From Oscarella lobularis (Eukaryota; Porifera; Homoscleromorpha; Homosclerophorida; Oscarellidae): 64,000 bases of DNA. Position numbers and translations under genes: made by a program. Positions 33,627 to 48,010 of this stretch are shown here, piece after piece. The notes beneath the pieces are model-generated. The model was not told the origin of the DNA. It made no database searches and saw only the letters and a list, made by a program, of their open reading frames with translations. Position 1 is the stretch's first letter. Every line of letters starts with the position of its first letter. The stretch spans positions 1,984,001-2,048,000 of the forward strand of contig NC_089186.1 in assembly GCF_947507565.1 (NCBI RefSeq), read 5' to 3'.

Positions 33627-33837
33627 GGCGTAACTGCGCCTGCTCACGATGCAACACGTGAGAGAATCCCTTTCATCCGAGCTATAAAGTGAAGGCGACA
33701 TTAATTAACAGCATAATAGTCAGAATGTAACGCTCCTGTTATGTGCTTCTTCTACGCGCACCACTGCATGACACTCCAAAGATTTTTCGCAGTACAATAG
33801 ATGCGGGAAATATGGAAGCGAACATACGTGCGACTTT

Positions 33838-36800
33838 CTAGTAATGTCCATAAAGTTCGTCGAATTTCATTTTGATAACTCTACGATTGACGCCCACCTC
33901 CTCAAACCACTTTAGAAGCTTGCCTACTGTTGGAGATTGAGCCCTTTCCCTCCACGACCGGAGCACTCGGAACATGCGAGTGACGTGGCTGCGAGAGGAA
34001 TCGCCAATGTCCTCAAGATCGTCAATGCTAATAAGGAAAACGCCGATTTCTTCCCATTTTGATCCTTTGACGGCAGCGCACGTTCTCAGTAAATCATCAG
34101 GTGCGAAGACGTCGTCAGAAGGAAAAGAGTCTAAAGACAGATTAATTATTCAATTAATATTTCCTACAGAACCCATACCATAATTGCGAGTAGTTGCAAC
34201 AGGATCTGCAGAGGCAACCATGGGCTAAAGTTGAAAAGTAAACTAGTCAGAAATGTACCCTCCTGTTTCTTCTACTCACCTTGAAAAGACTCTCTTCAAC
34301 AATCACCAAGTCACGAACACGAGAAGAATGTTTTTTCCTTGTACGAGTTGATGACACGATGTGGTCAATGTCGTTGAGCCGATCTACTTCGCTGCACGAG
34401 TAAATAGCTGGATCTTCGTCGTGTCGTCGGAGATAAGAACTGTCCAAGTAGAACCAGTTCAGAATCACTCCCGGGCTCCTCTTGTCGCACACTTGAGCGA
34501 TCATTTCTATAATTTCGGCCAGAAACTCCTTTGCGACTTCGTGACACGCTGTTTTGCTTGACCATCGAAGGATGATATCAATGCAATGGTGTTCCATTTT
34601 TATTCCAAATTCAATGCGACTCTCGACCACTTTGCCGCCGATGATTTTCACTAATTTGATGCCGTCCTTCCACGCCTCGCAACTCGTGTTGGTCATGCGA
34701 GAACAACGGGATTGAAAGACGACGAACGACGTCGGCGAGATTATATCAACGGAAGAAGAACACTCGTATCGCTGGCCACGATACACGTCAAACGTCGCGT
34801 CTTCAACCCAGGCGCCGTGACGAATTGAATCTTGAAAAAGAGCGGGAATCTGGAACATTCCGGGTGAGTTTTCCACCGGAATGCATAAATCTAGATAACA
34901 AAGAACACTAATCGCTTCCTCAGCTGTCGCTGTACGTGAAGGAGGAATTCCTCTCTTCTCGAGGTAGCCTTCAAATTGCCGCAAAGCCAATTTTATGTCT
35001 TCCAATGACACTATCTTCGATGGTATGCCAAACAGAAAGCGAGGGCCCGCCAGAAGTGAACCAATCACGTTACGGCACAACCAGACGGGTCGCGGGCAAA
35101 TTTCAGAACCCAGATTGACGATCTATGTAAAAATAAAAGCATGGATTCAAAAGATCTTGATTACTCACTATTCCAGACGAGTCAAGGTATTCAATAGATA
35201 CTTTTGTCTCTTCGTCATTCAGAAGGATGCTGACATCATCAGCGACCCACTTCTTGAATTCTTTTGGTGTCAGAAAATATCCCAATGGACATTTTCGATT
35301 CTTGTCAGGAAGAGCAAGACTTTTCTCAATGGCATGACACAATTTAGGCACGTCTTCGGTTGCCTGCTTGAAAGAAAAATCAAGTGTTTAGTGCAACGAA
35401 TAAAATCAGTCTTACCGCAAGTATTTCTTCGCGAAGATTTTTCAATTTTACTCGACAGTCGCTCATTCGAACTGACGTTCTCTTTCTACAATCCATTTCA
35501 ATCACGTGGGCAACTTCAAACGCGTCTTCGAACTCTTTCTGAAGAGCCTCGGCGATTCGCTTCAGCTGGGAACTTACTTCAATTCCCGTCTCCTCTTCGC
35601 AATCAATCAAATTGAAGATGACGAAAAGTCGAAGCCTTCGAGAGGAAGGAGTGCGAAGTGAAGCCTTTACAAACGCGCACCAATAGCAGGCAATTTTAAA
35701 AAGAACGTCGAATTGAAACTTCATATCTTGCTTTTTTTGAAAGCGAATGACGAGAACGAAGATCGTATTGGCCGGTCCGAAGAAGAGACCGTAAGCGCTG
35801 CGAAAAGTCCGTTGGGCACCAAAGTCCCACGTCGTTCCTTTACCCACTCCCGGGATTATGCAGTTGCGAATTTCAATTCCAGGTGTGCGATCTTCAGGAT
35901 CGATTGGGGGAAGAATGAGATTAAGAAGAGAATTGATGAATGTCGTCTTTCCCGCCATTTCGTTGCCAATCACGCACACTTTAATCATATTGGGGCGAAC
36001 CTTTACCCGTTGAAGGACAGAAAATCGAGCGGTTTCCTATTACACTAAATATATACAGAAGAAATTAAATTGCTGACGTACATAACGCTGTCGAAGGACC
36101 ATTCTGATTTCACCATCACGAGCCAACTGATAAGGCATTTTCCCCTTCTGAATTTGCGTTCATTAATTAATTCTTTCACTTCAAACAAAAGCATGTCACC
36201 TCGTCTTCACACATGACGTCAACACCATTCTCAATCAATAGATCAATTAATGGCTTGCTCATCTCATAGTTCTTTGCCGCCACGTGCAAGGCATTTTGTT
36301 TCCTCTATACAGATTAAAGTAGAGAACAAATAAGCAGTGAGAATTCTGACCAACCTGATCTCTGACAGAAAGATCGGCTCCCAATTCAATTATTTGCTGA
36401 ATGACGACCAAAGAAGGCGAATATGAATCGCATGCGTGCAATAAGGGTGTCCTTCCATTCTAAAAAGTCAAATCGCTGAACGAAAATAGTGCCTACCATA
36501 ACTGCGCTGTACCTTTTCAACAGAATTGATAGTAAGGCCTTTTTCAATGACAAGATATCGAAGGACATCTTCCACGTCACCTTCGGACTTTGAGTCTTTG
36601 GTGGCATAAAACAAAGCCGTTTGCCCAATCTGAATAAATAGGACGACAATTCGTGCTCATTGACGTTGTAGAAAATAAGCAACATCAAAATCTCACGTGA
36701 TCATTGGCACGACAGTCAGCTCCTTTTTGACCCAAGTAGCGCACTTTCAATGAACGATCAATGGAACTTTTACACGCCAACATAAAAGGCGTTTGGCCAA

Positions 36801-38794
36801 ACTGAAGATAAAATAAAATACCGGTAAAACTATCAAGTGAAATTTTCTAACTCCGTTGATTTTATTAACAACAGCATTGTGTTCCACAAGCCATTTTACT
36901 CCAAAAAAACTTCCCTTTTTGCAAGCATGATGCAGGGGTGTGTTTTCAATCTATTATTGACACAAATATTCTTTGCACATGTAGCAAACAAAATAATATA
37001 CCATCTCTTCAGTAGCGTTGACGCTCATTTCCTTTTCATTGACAAGACAATGAAAAACCTCGTGAGCATCTTCAAAGGATGCAAACTGATTTTCAGCGGC
37101 AAAGCACTAATTAAGAACCAAAATTATTCCATTCGTAACAAAAGAACAACTGGCTGCTCAAATCTTATTTCTTATTTAGCTATTAATTAACGCTCAGTTT
37201 AGCTAGTGATCTTGTTTTACACGGCAGAGTTAGTTTCTGATTGAGCGCCGCACGCGACATAAACTTTCCCAGAGAGAGCCTACCATGTGTTGAGCCACGT
37301 CTGCAGTAATGCAGTCATCCTCGCGCGCCAGATGATGACGCGTTTTTGCTTTCTGAGTTTTACATTTATAACATCTGTTTATTTTTTAATAAAAACGCTT
37401 CACCTCGTCTTCACATGTGACGTCGACAGTCTTCTTACTCAATAGGTCAATTATTATCTTGTCTGTGCTACCGTTACTTTCAGCTAGACGCAAAGCATTT
37501 TTCTTCGACTGAACAGGCTCAATTAGAGAACGAGTCAGCAATGAGAATTCTGTCTAACCATGTCTTCAACAGTTATGTCTGCTCTTAATTTAATGAGTTG
37601 CTGAATGACAACAAAGGAAGGAGAAGATGAAGCACATGCGTGCAATAAGGGTGTTCTTCCCCTCTAAGTAGACATCAGTAAACACAATAGTACACCGTAT
37701 CATAAAAATGCTGTACCTTCTCAACAGCACTGATATCAATGTCTTTCTCAACAACAAGATATCGAAGCACCTCTTTTACGTCATTCGTATGCTTTGAATT
37801 TTTAGTGGCATAAAATAAGGCTGTCTTCCCATGCTGAATAAAAAGACGTTGATTTTTGTTCAACTTCATAGTCAGAAGAATCTCACATAATCTTTTGCTT
37901 GACAGTTCGCTCCTTTTTTACCCAAGTAGCGCACTTTTAATAAACGATCAATTGAACTTTTACACGCCTCCATAAAAGGCGTTTTGCCAACCTGAAGATA
38001 AAATAAGAGCAAAGCACCGCAAAAGCAAAATCGCCTAACCCTGTTGGCTCTATTAATAGCAGCATTGTTTTTCACGAGCCATTTTACTCCAAAAATGGTC
38101 CCTTTGTTACAAGCATAATGCAGAGGAGTGTTATTTGTCTATCATTTACATGTAGATATAGCCCTCACACAAGCACGTCATATATGTATGTATACCCTCT
38201 CATCATCAACAGCGTTGACGCTTATTCCCTTTACTTTGACAAGATGATGAAAAGCCTCGTGAGCTTCGTCAGAGGATGCGAACTGATTTTCAGCCGCAGT
38301 ACACTAGCAACACAATAAAGTTAAAAACAACCCCTCTGCTTTTAGTTGAAGGACGCTCTAGTTAGTTAGCATCACAGCTGCCTAACCAACGGTCGCGAGA
38401 CTGGCCAGCCCCTCCCCCTCCGTTAATCTATAACGGAGGGGGAGGGGCTGGCCAACTGTCTCGACCACAAAGGGTGTGGTCCAGGAGAGCGTACCATGTC
38501 TTGAGCCACGTCTGTAGAAGCGATGAGGTCGTGCAACGCCTTTTGATTCTCCCGTTGTAGGACGGTGCAGAACGAATCGAAGCTAGGAGTTCGCCTCAAA
38601 ATGCTAAGCAACTCCCGAGCCGCATCTTCTGGTGATTCCCGGAAAAGTCGCCGAATTTTATCTCCTTGATGATGAGTAACGCATCCGTGTGAAACGAGAC
38701 TGTCGAGAAAAGTTCCTCCATCAAGAGCGTTGGCGAGAGGAGGCACGATTTGGACCATGACAGAGTCGAGACGAGTCCATCTCGGATCCGCCAT
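33838..38794 (-). CDS. CARD-ankyrin-ROC-COR-Death protein, paralogue C
   Basis: Tandem paralogue of the 28061-33626 locus. Exon 1 from ATG 38794 codes a CARD (MADPRWTRLDSVMVQIVPPL; FLDSLVSHGCVTHH; AARELLSILRRT; SFDSFCTVLQ). Its donor is about 38494, and a 190-bp intron with a perfect inverted repeat follows. Ankyrin-like exons cover about 36050-38303. The ROC domain (35400-35988) has GNEMAGKTTFINSL, RTPGIEI and WDFGAQRTFRSAYG. The COR region (about 34280-35350) has RPVWLCRNVIGSLLAG, YRGQRYECSS and LNWFYLDSSYLRRH. The Death domain ends the protein (TCAAVKGSKWEEIGVFLISI, SPTVGKLLKWFEEVG, DELYGHY), stop TAG 33838-33840. Here the CARD joins the ankyrin part directly, without the extra domain of paralogue B. 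Nearest known architecture is DAPK1, minus its kinase and with a CARD. Two long exonless-looking stretches near 37200-37400 make the ankyrin count uncertain. Confidence 0.8.
38402..38454. repeat. Perfect 24-bp inverted repeat (hairpin) in first intron of paralogue C
   Basis: Arms 38402-38425 and 38431-38454 are exact reverse complements (TGGCCAGCCCCTCCC... against its complement) around a 5-nt spacer, with weaker pairing continuing outside (CGAGAC/GTCTCG). It is GC-rich in an AT-rich intron. Confidence 0.9.
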
Positions 38795-38866
38795 GGCGTC
38801 TGCGCAGTGTTAATGTTTACAACAGTGTATCACGTGAACAGTATGTATGGCCATAGTGAGATTGGC

Positions 38867-38959
38867 CTGGGTACGAGCAGAGCACGGATAATACCCTGCC
38901 CTTGAGCAGAGCCCTAGATAAATCTTTTATCTGATTTATGTAGGGCTCTGGGTACGAGC
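38867..38959. repeat. Foldback insertion flanked by 12-bp direct repeats
   Basis: CTGGGTACGAGC occurs at 38867-38878 and again at 38948-38959. Between them, 38908-38949 forms a 17-bp hairpin (arms AGAGCCCTAGATAAATC and its near complement). It looks like a small palindromic element with a target duplication, next to a MOCOS fragment. Confidence 0.65.
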
Positions 38960-39095
38960 CGCAAGGCAAACTATCAAAGACCCCAAAGCCATACTTCAAA
39001 GCAATGGTGTCAAGAAACGGCAGCAAACATCTAAGGAAAACAATAAGACCTCCGAGATATCAATTATTGAGATACCTCTCGGCTATATTTAAACC
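38960..39095 (-). pseudogene. MOCOS exon/intron fragment (duplicated)
   Basis: Matches the MOCOS gene at about 26883-27020: the exon part reads LPFLDTIALKYGFGVFDSLP (parent LPFLDIIALKYGFEVLDSLP), and the neighbouring intron and the ..CTCGGCTATATT of the next exon are also recognisable. Since intron sequence is included, it arose by DNA duplication and not by retroposition. It is too short to work and shows point differences throughout. Confidence 0.85.
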
Positions 39096-39370
39096 TCATG
39101 CAGTAAGTAGCCCTCCTGGTATCTTGAGGTTTGACAGATCTAATCTGATATCATATTTAGATTGAACAAAGCAATGATTCTCTTTGTTATGATGTTTTGT
39201 GATCCACATGGGGACTAACAGCGCCTGAACAACAGTCACTTGCTGTGCCCACTAAAACGATAACGAGTGTCAGGCCACAAACAAAAAATCTACTTCTATT
39301 TAGCACAGTCAAAGTTTCAAAAAAATGCAACAGAAACAGCACGACTAAAACAGCTCTTAGCAACCGAATT
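39096..39370. other. Spacer between MOCOS fragment and gag-protease fossil
   Basis: About 275 bp, AT-rich. A loose hairpin with arms AAACCTCA/TGAGGTTT lies at about 39091-39132. No gene seen. Confidence 0.4.
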
Positions 39371-40630
39371 TTAGAGAGGACTCCACTGTCTCGAGTAAGC
39401 ACGATTGTGAAGCGCCAGCGCTTTAAAAAGCACCAGCGACTGCGTAACGCTCACCTTCTCAAACGAACTCGTCGCCGGAACGGCGATCAGCCGAAGCGCC
39501 CTAATCGCCGGACGCCCAAGCAAAGCCTCATGCAAACCAGAAGCAACATAAATCTCCTCCCTCGACGTCATCCCGTTACCCGTCTCAAGACCAACGACAA
39601 ACTTACCCACAACCGTCAACTCGTCGCCGTCGCCGCCCGGTCCCCGCAGTCGAATCCCCGCCGCGTCGAGCGCCGGCTCGCCGCCGAGCACGTCCGCATA
39701 AACCGTCTCAGGCACCACAGTAACATCAGCACCCGTATCGATTTTAAAAACGACGGGAATCCCGTTCACGCGCAGGGAAACGGTCCACGGACTCGCGAGA
39801 ATCGGATTCCCGACGACGCAGACAATTTCGTCAAGACGACCCTCCGCGGCGACCGCCTTCTTCGAGACCGTCTCCTTTTTGCACACGCGACCATAGTGAC
39901 CGATCTTATCGCACTTATCGCAACGAACATTCGCCGCCGGACAGATCGTCGAACCGCGATTATTGTGATAGAGCTGATAGCCGCAGCGAGCGCACGACGG
40001 CTGGCCGGGCGGGGGCGGCACCCATTTCGACGGTCTGCGTCCGCCGCGCGTGGGCGCGGTCGTCGATTTACCGTGACGCCTTCCGGGTTTGCGACTCATT
40101 TCCTCCGCCATTTCCGCCGCACGTTCCATTCGCCGCGCGATGTCCGTCGCTTCGTCGAGCGTCAGATCGGGCGTACTTAGAAGTTCGACGACGATTTCGG
40201 TGTCGCGCAAACCGACGATCAATCGATCGCGAACGAGCTCTCGTCGAACGCTCTCGTCGTACTTGCACGTCAATGAGAGACTGTTAAGAGCGATGAAGAA
40301 GGTGAAGACGCGTTCGTCGGCGTTCTGACGACGATTGTGGAAGTGGTAGCGTTCGAGGAGGTAGTCCGACGTTTTGTCGAAGTACGCCGTGAATTTTGCG
40401 ACGATTGCGTCGTAGTCGTTCGCTTCGGCGGGCGTGAGATCGAGTTTCGACTTCACGTCGTCGGATTCTTCGCCCATGTGGCGAAGGAGGGCGGATATTT
40501 GGGTCGCCGCGTCTCTTTTGTCTAACTCGATGGCATCTCTGTAGTAACCATAACGTTTTATCCACAGAGGCCATCTAGGTGGGCGCGTAAAGTCGAATGC
40601 TTCCGGCGGAGGAAGAGAAATGTACGACAT
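39371..40630 (-). mobile_element. LTR-retrotransposon-derived gag and retropepsin fossil
   Basis: A Gypsy/Ty3-like gag relic: capsid-like N-terminal half, a basic linker, a zinc-knuckle region with cysteines and histidines (about 39890-40000), and an aspartic-protease segment with the DTGAD signature (about 39735-39750). It is incomplete as an element: no reverse transcriptase, RNase H, integrase or LTR is visible nearby. The frame is open over its whole length, which is long for an old relic, so either it is fairly young or it has been kept by the host. GC-rich codon use matches the neighbouring host genes. Confidence 0.82.
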
Positions 40631-40960
40631 CGTGCTTTCTTTTTCCAGCGCACGCTAAAGCATGTTGACGTATGATGTTTGGAGAAGCCAATAATTTTGA
40701 ATTTGGCTCCAATAAAATTTACTCGAAGAAGTCAACGTCGCCGTTTATCGATAGTACAGTTATACATCGTGGGTGTGCTCACGTGCAGGTGAGATAAATT
40801 CTCCTGTTCCATCAATTCAGCCGAGCTGCTAATATAGGCATTAGTTGAGCAAGTGTGACGTTGTTCACTGACTAACGACAGTTTTCTAGACGTCTGTAGT
40901 CGAGAATCGGAGACCACGTGCCCACGCTCGAGCAGCGTGACTGCGTAGGCAACCTGCGTC
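40631..40960. other. Spacer and probable promoter of sulfite oxidase
   Basis: About 330 bp. CACGTG boxes lie near 40777 and 40914. No TATA box clearly placed. No other feature seen. Confidence 0.4.
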
Positions 40961-43092
40961 ATGCGCAACGTGAGTGCGTCACACGCGCGAATACTCACAC
41001 AGGCAGTAAACTCTCTGCGTTCATCGCAGGAGATGAGATTCGCCTCTCGTTTTCTACCTCGAAGCCTCTCGACGATCATAAACAACTCGCAACGGAGCTC
41101 AGCGAAGCGAATCGCCGTCGTCGCGGCAACGAGCGTCGGCTTGGGCTTCGGCGCGATGACGCTGTGGCCTCGCGGCGGCCCAACGACCGCCTCCGCCGTC
41201 ACTGACCTTCCCGTCTACACAAAAATGGTCGTATCGACGCACACTACCCCCGAAACGGGCATCTGGGTGACGTACAAGGACCACGTTTACGATATAACGA
41301 ATTTCGTGGATTCGCATCCGGGCGGCCGATCAAAAATCACCATGGCAGCGGGAAAGGCCATCGATCCCTTCTGGGCTGTCTATCAGGTCCACATCGACAG
41401 CAAAGACGCTCACGAATTATTAGAATCAATGAAAATTGGCCGATTAGCACCGGAGGACGTCACGCCCCCGCCTGAGGGCGCCGAACTGAATCATTTTGAC
41501 GGCGAACCGGAACGAAGTCCTTTGCTCAATATTCGCTCGCGACGACCTTTCAACGCCGAACCGCCCCTCTCGTTGCTAGGCGACGAATTCCACACGCCAA
41601 ATTCGATATTTTTCGTTCGAAATCATTTGCCCGTGCCGAACGTCGACGATGTGACGTATCGTTTGCGCGTGGACGGAGCGGAGCGCGAGATATCGTTCAC
41701 GGTCGCCGAATTGAGGGAGAAGTACGAGGAGCATACGATTAGTGCGACGATGCAGTGTGCCGGGAATCGGCGCACGGGATTGTCGACGGTGAAGACGGTG
41801 CGGGGATTGGAGTGGGGTCCTGCGGCGATTTCGACGGCTAAGTGGACCGGCGTGCTTCTGAGGGACGTTCTGTTGGACGCCGGTTGCGATGCGAGCGGAC
41901 CGGCTCGGCACGTCGAATTTGAAGGATTGGATAAAGATATGAGTGGTAGGCCCTAGTAGAAATTCCCATGCATTGATCATAGAGCCTAAAATTGAGATTC
42001 TAGAACATGTGGGGTACTAAAAGGGTATGGGGGACCGCGTGTACTATATAGTAGATGTAAGTACGCGACTCCCATGGGCTTTTTATTAGAGTGACTTTGA
42101 CCTTGAGGTACCTGTCCAAGATAAATCTCAAAAATTTTATATATAAGAAGTGAGACTATTATAGTATGTCACATGTTAATTAATAGTCTCACTTCTTATA
42201 TATATTAAAATTTTCGAGATTTATTAAATACCGTGATCTTCCTTCCCAGTGAACTCCAACCCACAGTGAAGTCCAACCTACATCTATCTACACATGATGT
42301 GTATCTAGATATAGGTTGGACTTCACTGGCCAGTGGGGAAGCAAGATCACTGTATTAGTAGAGCCCCTCTGTTATTGACTAAAGCTCGGACACTCTAATT
42401 TTCTAGGTGATCCCTACCGTGTGTCCATTCCCATCGAGAAGGCGATGAGCGCCGACGGCGACGTCCTCCTCGCCTACGAAATGAACGGCGAAACGCTTCC
42501 CCGCGACCACGGCTATCCCCTACGCGTCGTCGTCCCGGGCGTCGCCGGCGCTCGCAACGCGAAATGGCTCGCGCGCATTCGCGTGCGCGAAACGGAAAGC
42601 GACGGCTTTTGGCAGCGCGAAGACTACAAACTCTTCGCCCCGTCGTCGAGCCCCGAGACGGTCGACTACGCCAAAGCGCCGGCGATTCAAGAAACGCCCG
42701 TCCAATCAGCGATCACCGAGCCGGCGAGCGGAAGTGACGTCGACGCGGACGACGAAGTGATTACGGTTCGCGGATACGCGTTTAGTGGGGGTGGGCGTGG
42801 CATTGATCGCGTTGACGTCACGATTGACGGGGGGCGCACGTGGCGCGTGGCGGAGTTGGATCGCGGCGCGGGGATTGTGAGGCGATTGAATAGGAATTGG
42901 GCGTGGACCCTTTGGGAGGTCGACGTGCCGATTTCGGCTGAGAGCTCGGGTTCGTTGGCGATCGCTTGTCGTGCCGTCGATTCGGCGAATAATACGCAGC
43001 CGGAGAAGGGCGAGCACGTGTGGAATTTTCGGGGGTTGTTGAATAATTCGTGGCATCGGGTTGAGGTGAACGTGAAAGGAAGTGAAAACTGA
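40961..43092 (+). CDS. SUOX: Sulfite oxidase, mitochondrial
   Basis: Oxidises sulfite to sulfate in the mitochondrial intermembrane space, passing electrons to cytochrome c. Two ATGs fit: 40961, and 41033, which gives the cleaner presequence MRFASRFLPRSLSTIINN; a hydrophobic sorting stretch follows (AVVAATSVGLGFGAM). The cytochrome b5 domain has the heme histidine in FVDSHPGGRS and a second in YQVHIDSKDAHELLE. The molybdopterin domain has FFVRNHLPVP and the molybdenum-ligand cysteine in SATMQCAGNRR. The single intron (41946-42406) interrupts DMSG/DPYRV. Exon 2 gives LLAYEMNGETLPRDHGYPLR, PVQSAITEPASG, RGYAFSGGGRGIDRVDV and WNFRGLLNNSWHRV, stop TGA 43090-43092. Length and motifs are those of the animal enzyme; nothing is missing. 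The intron is filled with two foldback repeats. Confidence 0.96.
42121..42224. repeat. Foldback element 1 in SUOX intron
   Basis: Inverted repeat with about 42-bp arms (42121-42161 and 42181-42224), only a few mismatches, around a 19-bp loop. Arms begin ATAAATCTC and include AAGAAGTGAGACTATTA. MITE-like, no coding content. Confidence 0.85.
42233..42350. repeat. Foldback element 2 in SUOX intron
   Basis: Inverted repeat starting GTGATCTT and ending AAGATCAC; arms of about 50-58 bp share CAGTGAAGTCCAACCTA. It lies 8 bp after element 1 and has different sequence, so these are two adjacent insertions or one compound element. Confidence 0.85.
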
Positions 43093-43252
43093 GGAAAGAA
43101 AAGAAGGAGAGAGTGAATTTTTTTCTGTTTATCACAATCTACAATTTGTACAGTAGCTTACTAGAAACTGACTCTCAAAATAAATTTTCACTTCATTACG
43201 CACGCGTATTTCGTTAAGAGCCCATTTAGCGACTTTTCGTGGCCGAATCGCT

Positions 43253-46572
<3,320 letters not shown>

Positions 46573-46667
46573 GACTAACCTTGATGTTAACGAATCTACT
46601 GTACTTACTGCGTGAACGCAAAAAGAGCTTACATATGGCGGGTAAAGTCAGTCAAAAGTATGACTTC

Positions 46668-46998
46668 ACTCTGTTTAGGTTATGAGACACTAGTTTAGGT
46701 TATGAGACGCCAGTTTAAGTTATGGAGCACTAGTTTAGGTTATAAGACGCCAGTTTATGCACTAGTTTAAGTTATGAAGCACTAGTTTAGGTTATGAGAC
46801 GCCAGTTTATGCACTAGTTTAGGTTATGAAGCACTAGTTTAGATTATGAGACGCCAGTTTAGGTTATAAGACGCTAGTTTAGGTTATGAGACGCCAGTTT
46901 ATGTTATGAGACGCTAGTTTATGCACTAGTTTAGGTTATGAAGCACTAGTTTAGGTTATGAGACACTAGTTTAGGTTATGAGACACTCAGTTTAGGTT
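46668..46998. repeat. 20-bp minisatellite downstream of YME1L
   Basis: About 16 units of roughly 20 bp built on TTTAGGTTATGAGACxC with TAG or CAG junctions; some units are shortened to TTTATGCACTAG. It ends about 190 bp before the TATA box of the next gene. Confidence 0.9.
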
Positions 46999-47191
46999 AC
47001 GGGGGGAGAGGGTCTGGAACCGAGGCTATCGCAAACGAGATACGTGGAAGAATGATCGACTCCCACGTACGAACCGTTTATAGTATCCTCCTTTCCACAG
47101 GAAACTTAAATACGTTGGAGGTAGCGAAACTCACTTCCAGATGATGATGGGCGTTTGAATTGCTGCAGGGAAAAACATCCGGCAGCAAACG

Positions 47192-47198
47192 TATAAAA
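47192..47198 (+). promoter_or_regulatory. TATA box of the aerolysin-family gene
   Basis: TATAAAA in the context CGTATAAAAAGGCG, 54 bp before the ATG. It is one of the few clear TATA boxes in the window, which suits a tightly regulated or tissue-specific gene. Confidence 0.65.
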
Positions 47199-47251
47199 AG
47201 GCGACCTCGGCCAGCATTCTAGTCACAATCGAGTCAAACTCTCGCTCAAAC

Positions 47252-48010
47252 ATGTCTCTCGTCAAAGACGAACTCACCTTCGACGATCTGAATGGACTTG
47301 ATTCAAGTCCCGACACAGTTCGCAAAAAATTTAGCGACATTTTCCACGAGAATCCTGACGGCATTGCGGTGAACAGCGAGACGCGATTCGGCGCGCTCAA
47401 GCCTGCAGTTACTGTACAGTACAACCATCCCGCTTATAAGGTCCTCGGCGACATCACCTACAGTGAAGGACAAGTTCAAGACAAAGGCCAGGTTATCATG
47501 GCGTCAAATTACGCGGTGAACAAAGGCACAGAAACGGTAACAATTACTTTGAATCTCAGCGGCACGCTGTCGCAGTCAGACACATCTTCTTCATCGGTTA
47601 CCGCCGGTATGACGTTCACTACTGAATTCACAATCGAAGGCGTTTTCAAAATTGGAGGAGCCTTCAACACGAGCATCACGGTAGGCAAATCGAAAACGGA
47701 AACGAAGACGACTGAAGCGTCCAGCTCGATTAATGTGCCAGTTCCGCCGAAATCGAAGAAAAAGGTGACGATTGTCGGTTTCTTGAAAGAGGAAAAAGTG
47801 TCGTTCAGCGCTCCCATCACCGTCAGCGGAATGATGGGTGCCAACTTTCCCAATCCGGTTGGTGGCGACGGTGGCCATTATATCTGGTTCGATTCCGTCG
47901 GAAATCTTCTCAACAAAGTTACCGGCTCAATGAATGGACAAATCTCCCGTTCCATGATACTGGACGTCAACACCGAAGTTGGCAAAGCCGTGCCTCTCTG
48001 TGATGAATGA
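47252..48010 (+). CDS. Aerolysin/hydralysin-like beta-pore family protein, intronless
   Basis: A 252-residue protein in one exon, starting MSLVKDELTFDDLNGL and ending at TGA 48008-48010. The C-terminal two thirds show the family pattern: long alternating serine/threonine-rich beta strands around residues 110-180, a central hairpin-like stretch, then VPVPPKSKKKVTIVGFL and a final APITVSG strand. There is no signal peptide, as in the cnidarian hydralysins. The domain before it is short and I cannot assign its ligand. It looks whole. Animals often acquired such genes from bacteria and use them in defence or digestion. Its lack of introns, its own TATA box and its place between YME1L and a broken YME1L copy suggest that it arrived here by insertion or duplication. 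Family call is by pattern, so moderate. Confidence 0.7.
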   Translation: MSLVKDELTFDDLNGLDSSPDTVRKKFSDIFHENPDGIAVNSETRFGALKPAVTVQYNHPAYKVLGDITYSEGQVQDKGQVIMASNYAVNKGTETVTITLNLSGTLSQSDTSSSSVTAGMTFTTEFTIEGVFKIGGAFNTSITVGKSKTETKTTEASSSINVPVPPKSKKKVTIVGFLKEEKVSFSAPITVSGMMGANFPNPVGGDGGHYIWFDSVGNLLNKVTGSMNGQISRSMILDVNTEVGKAVPLCDE

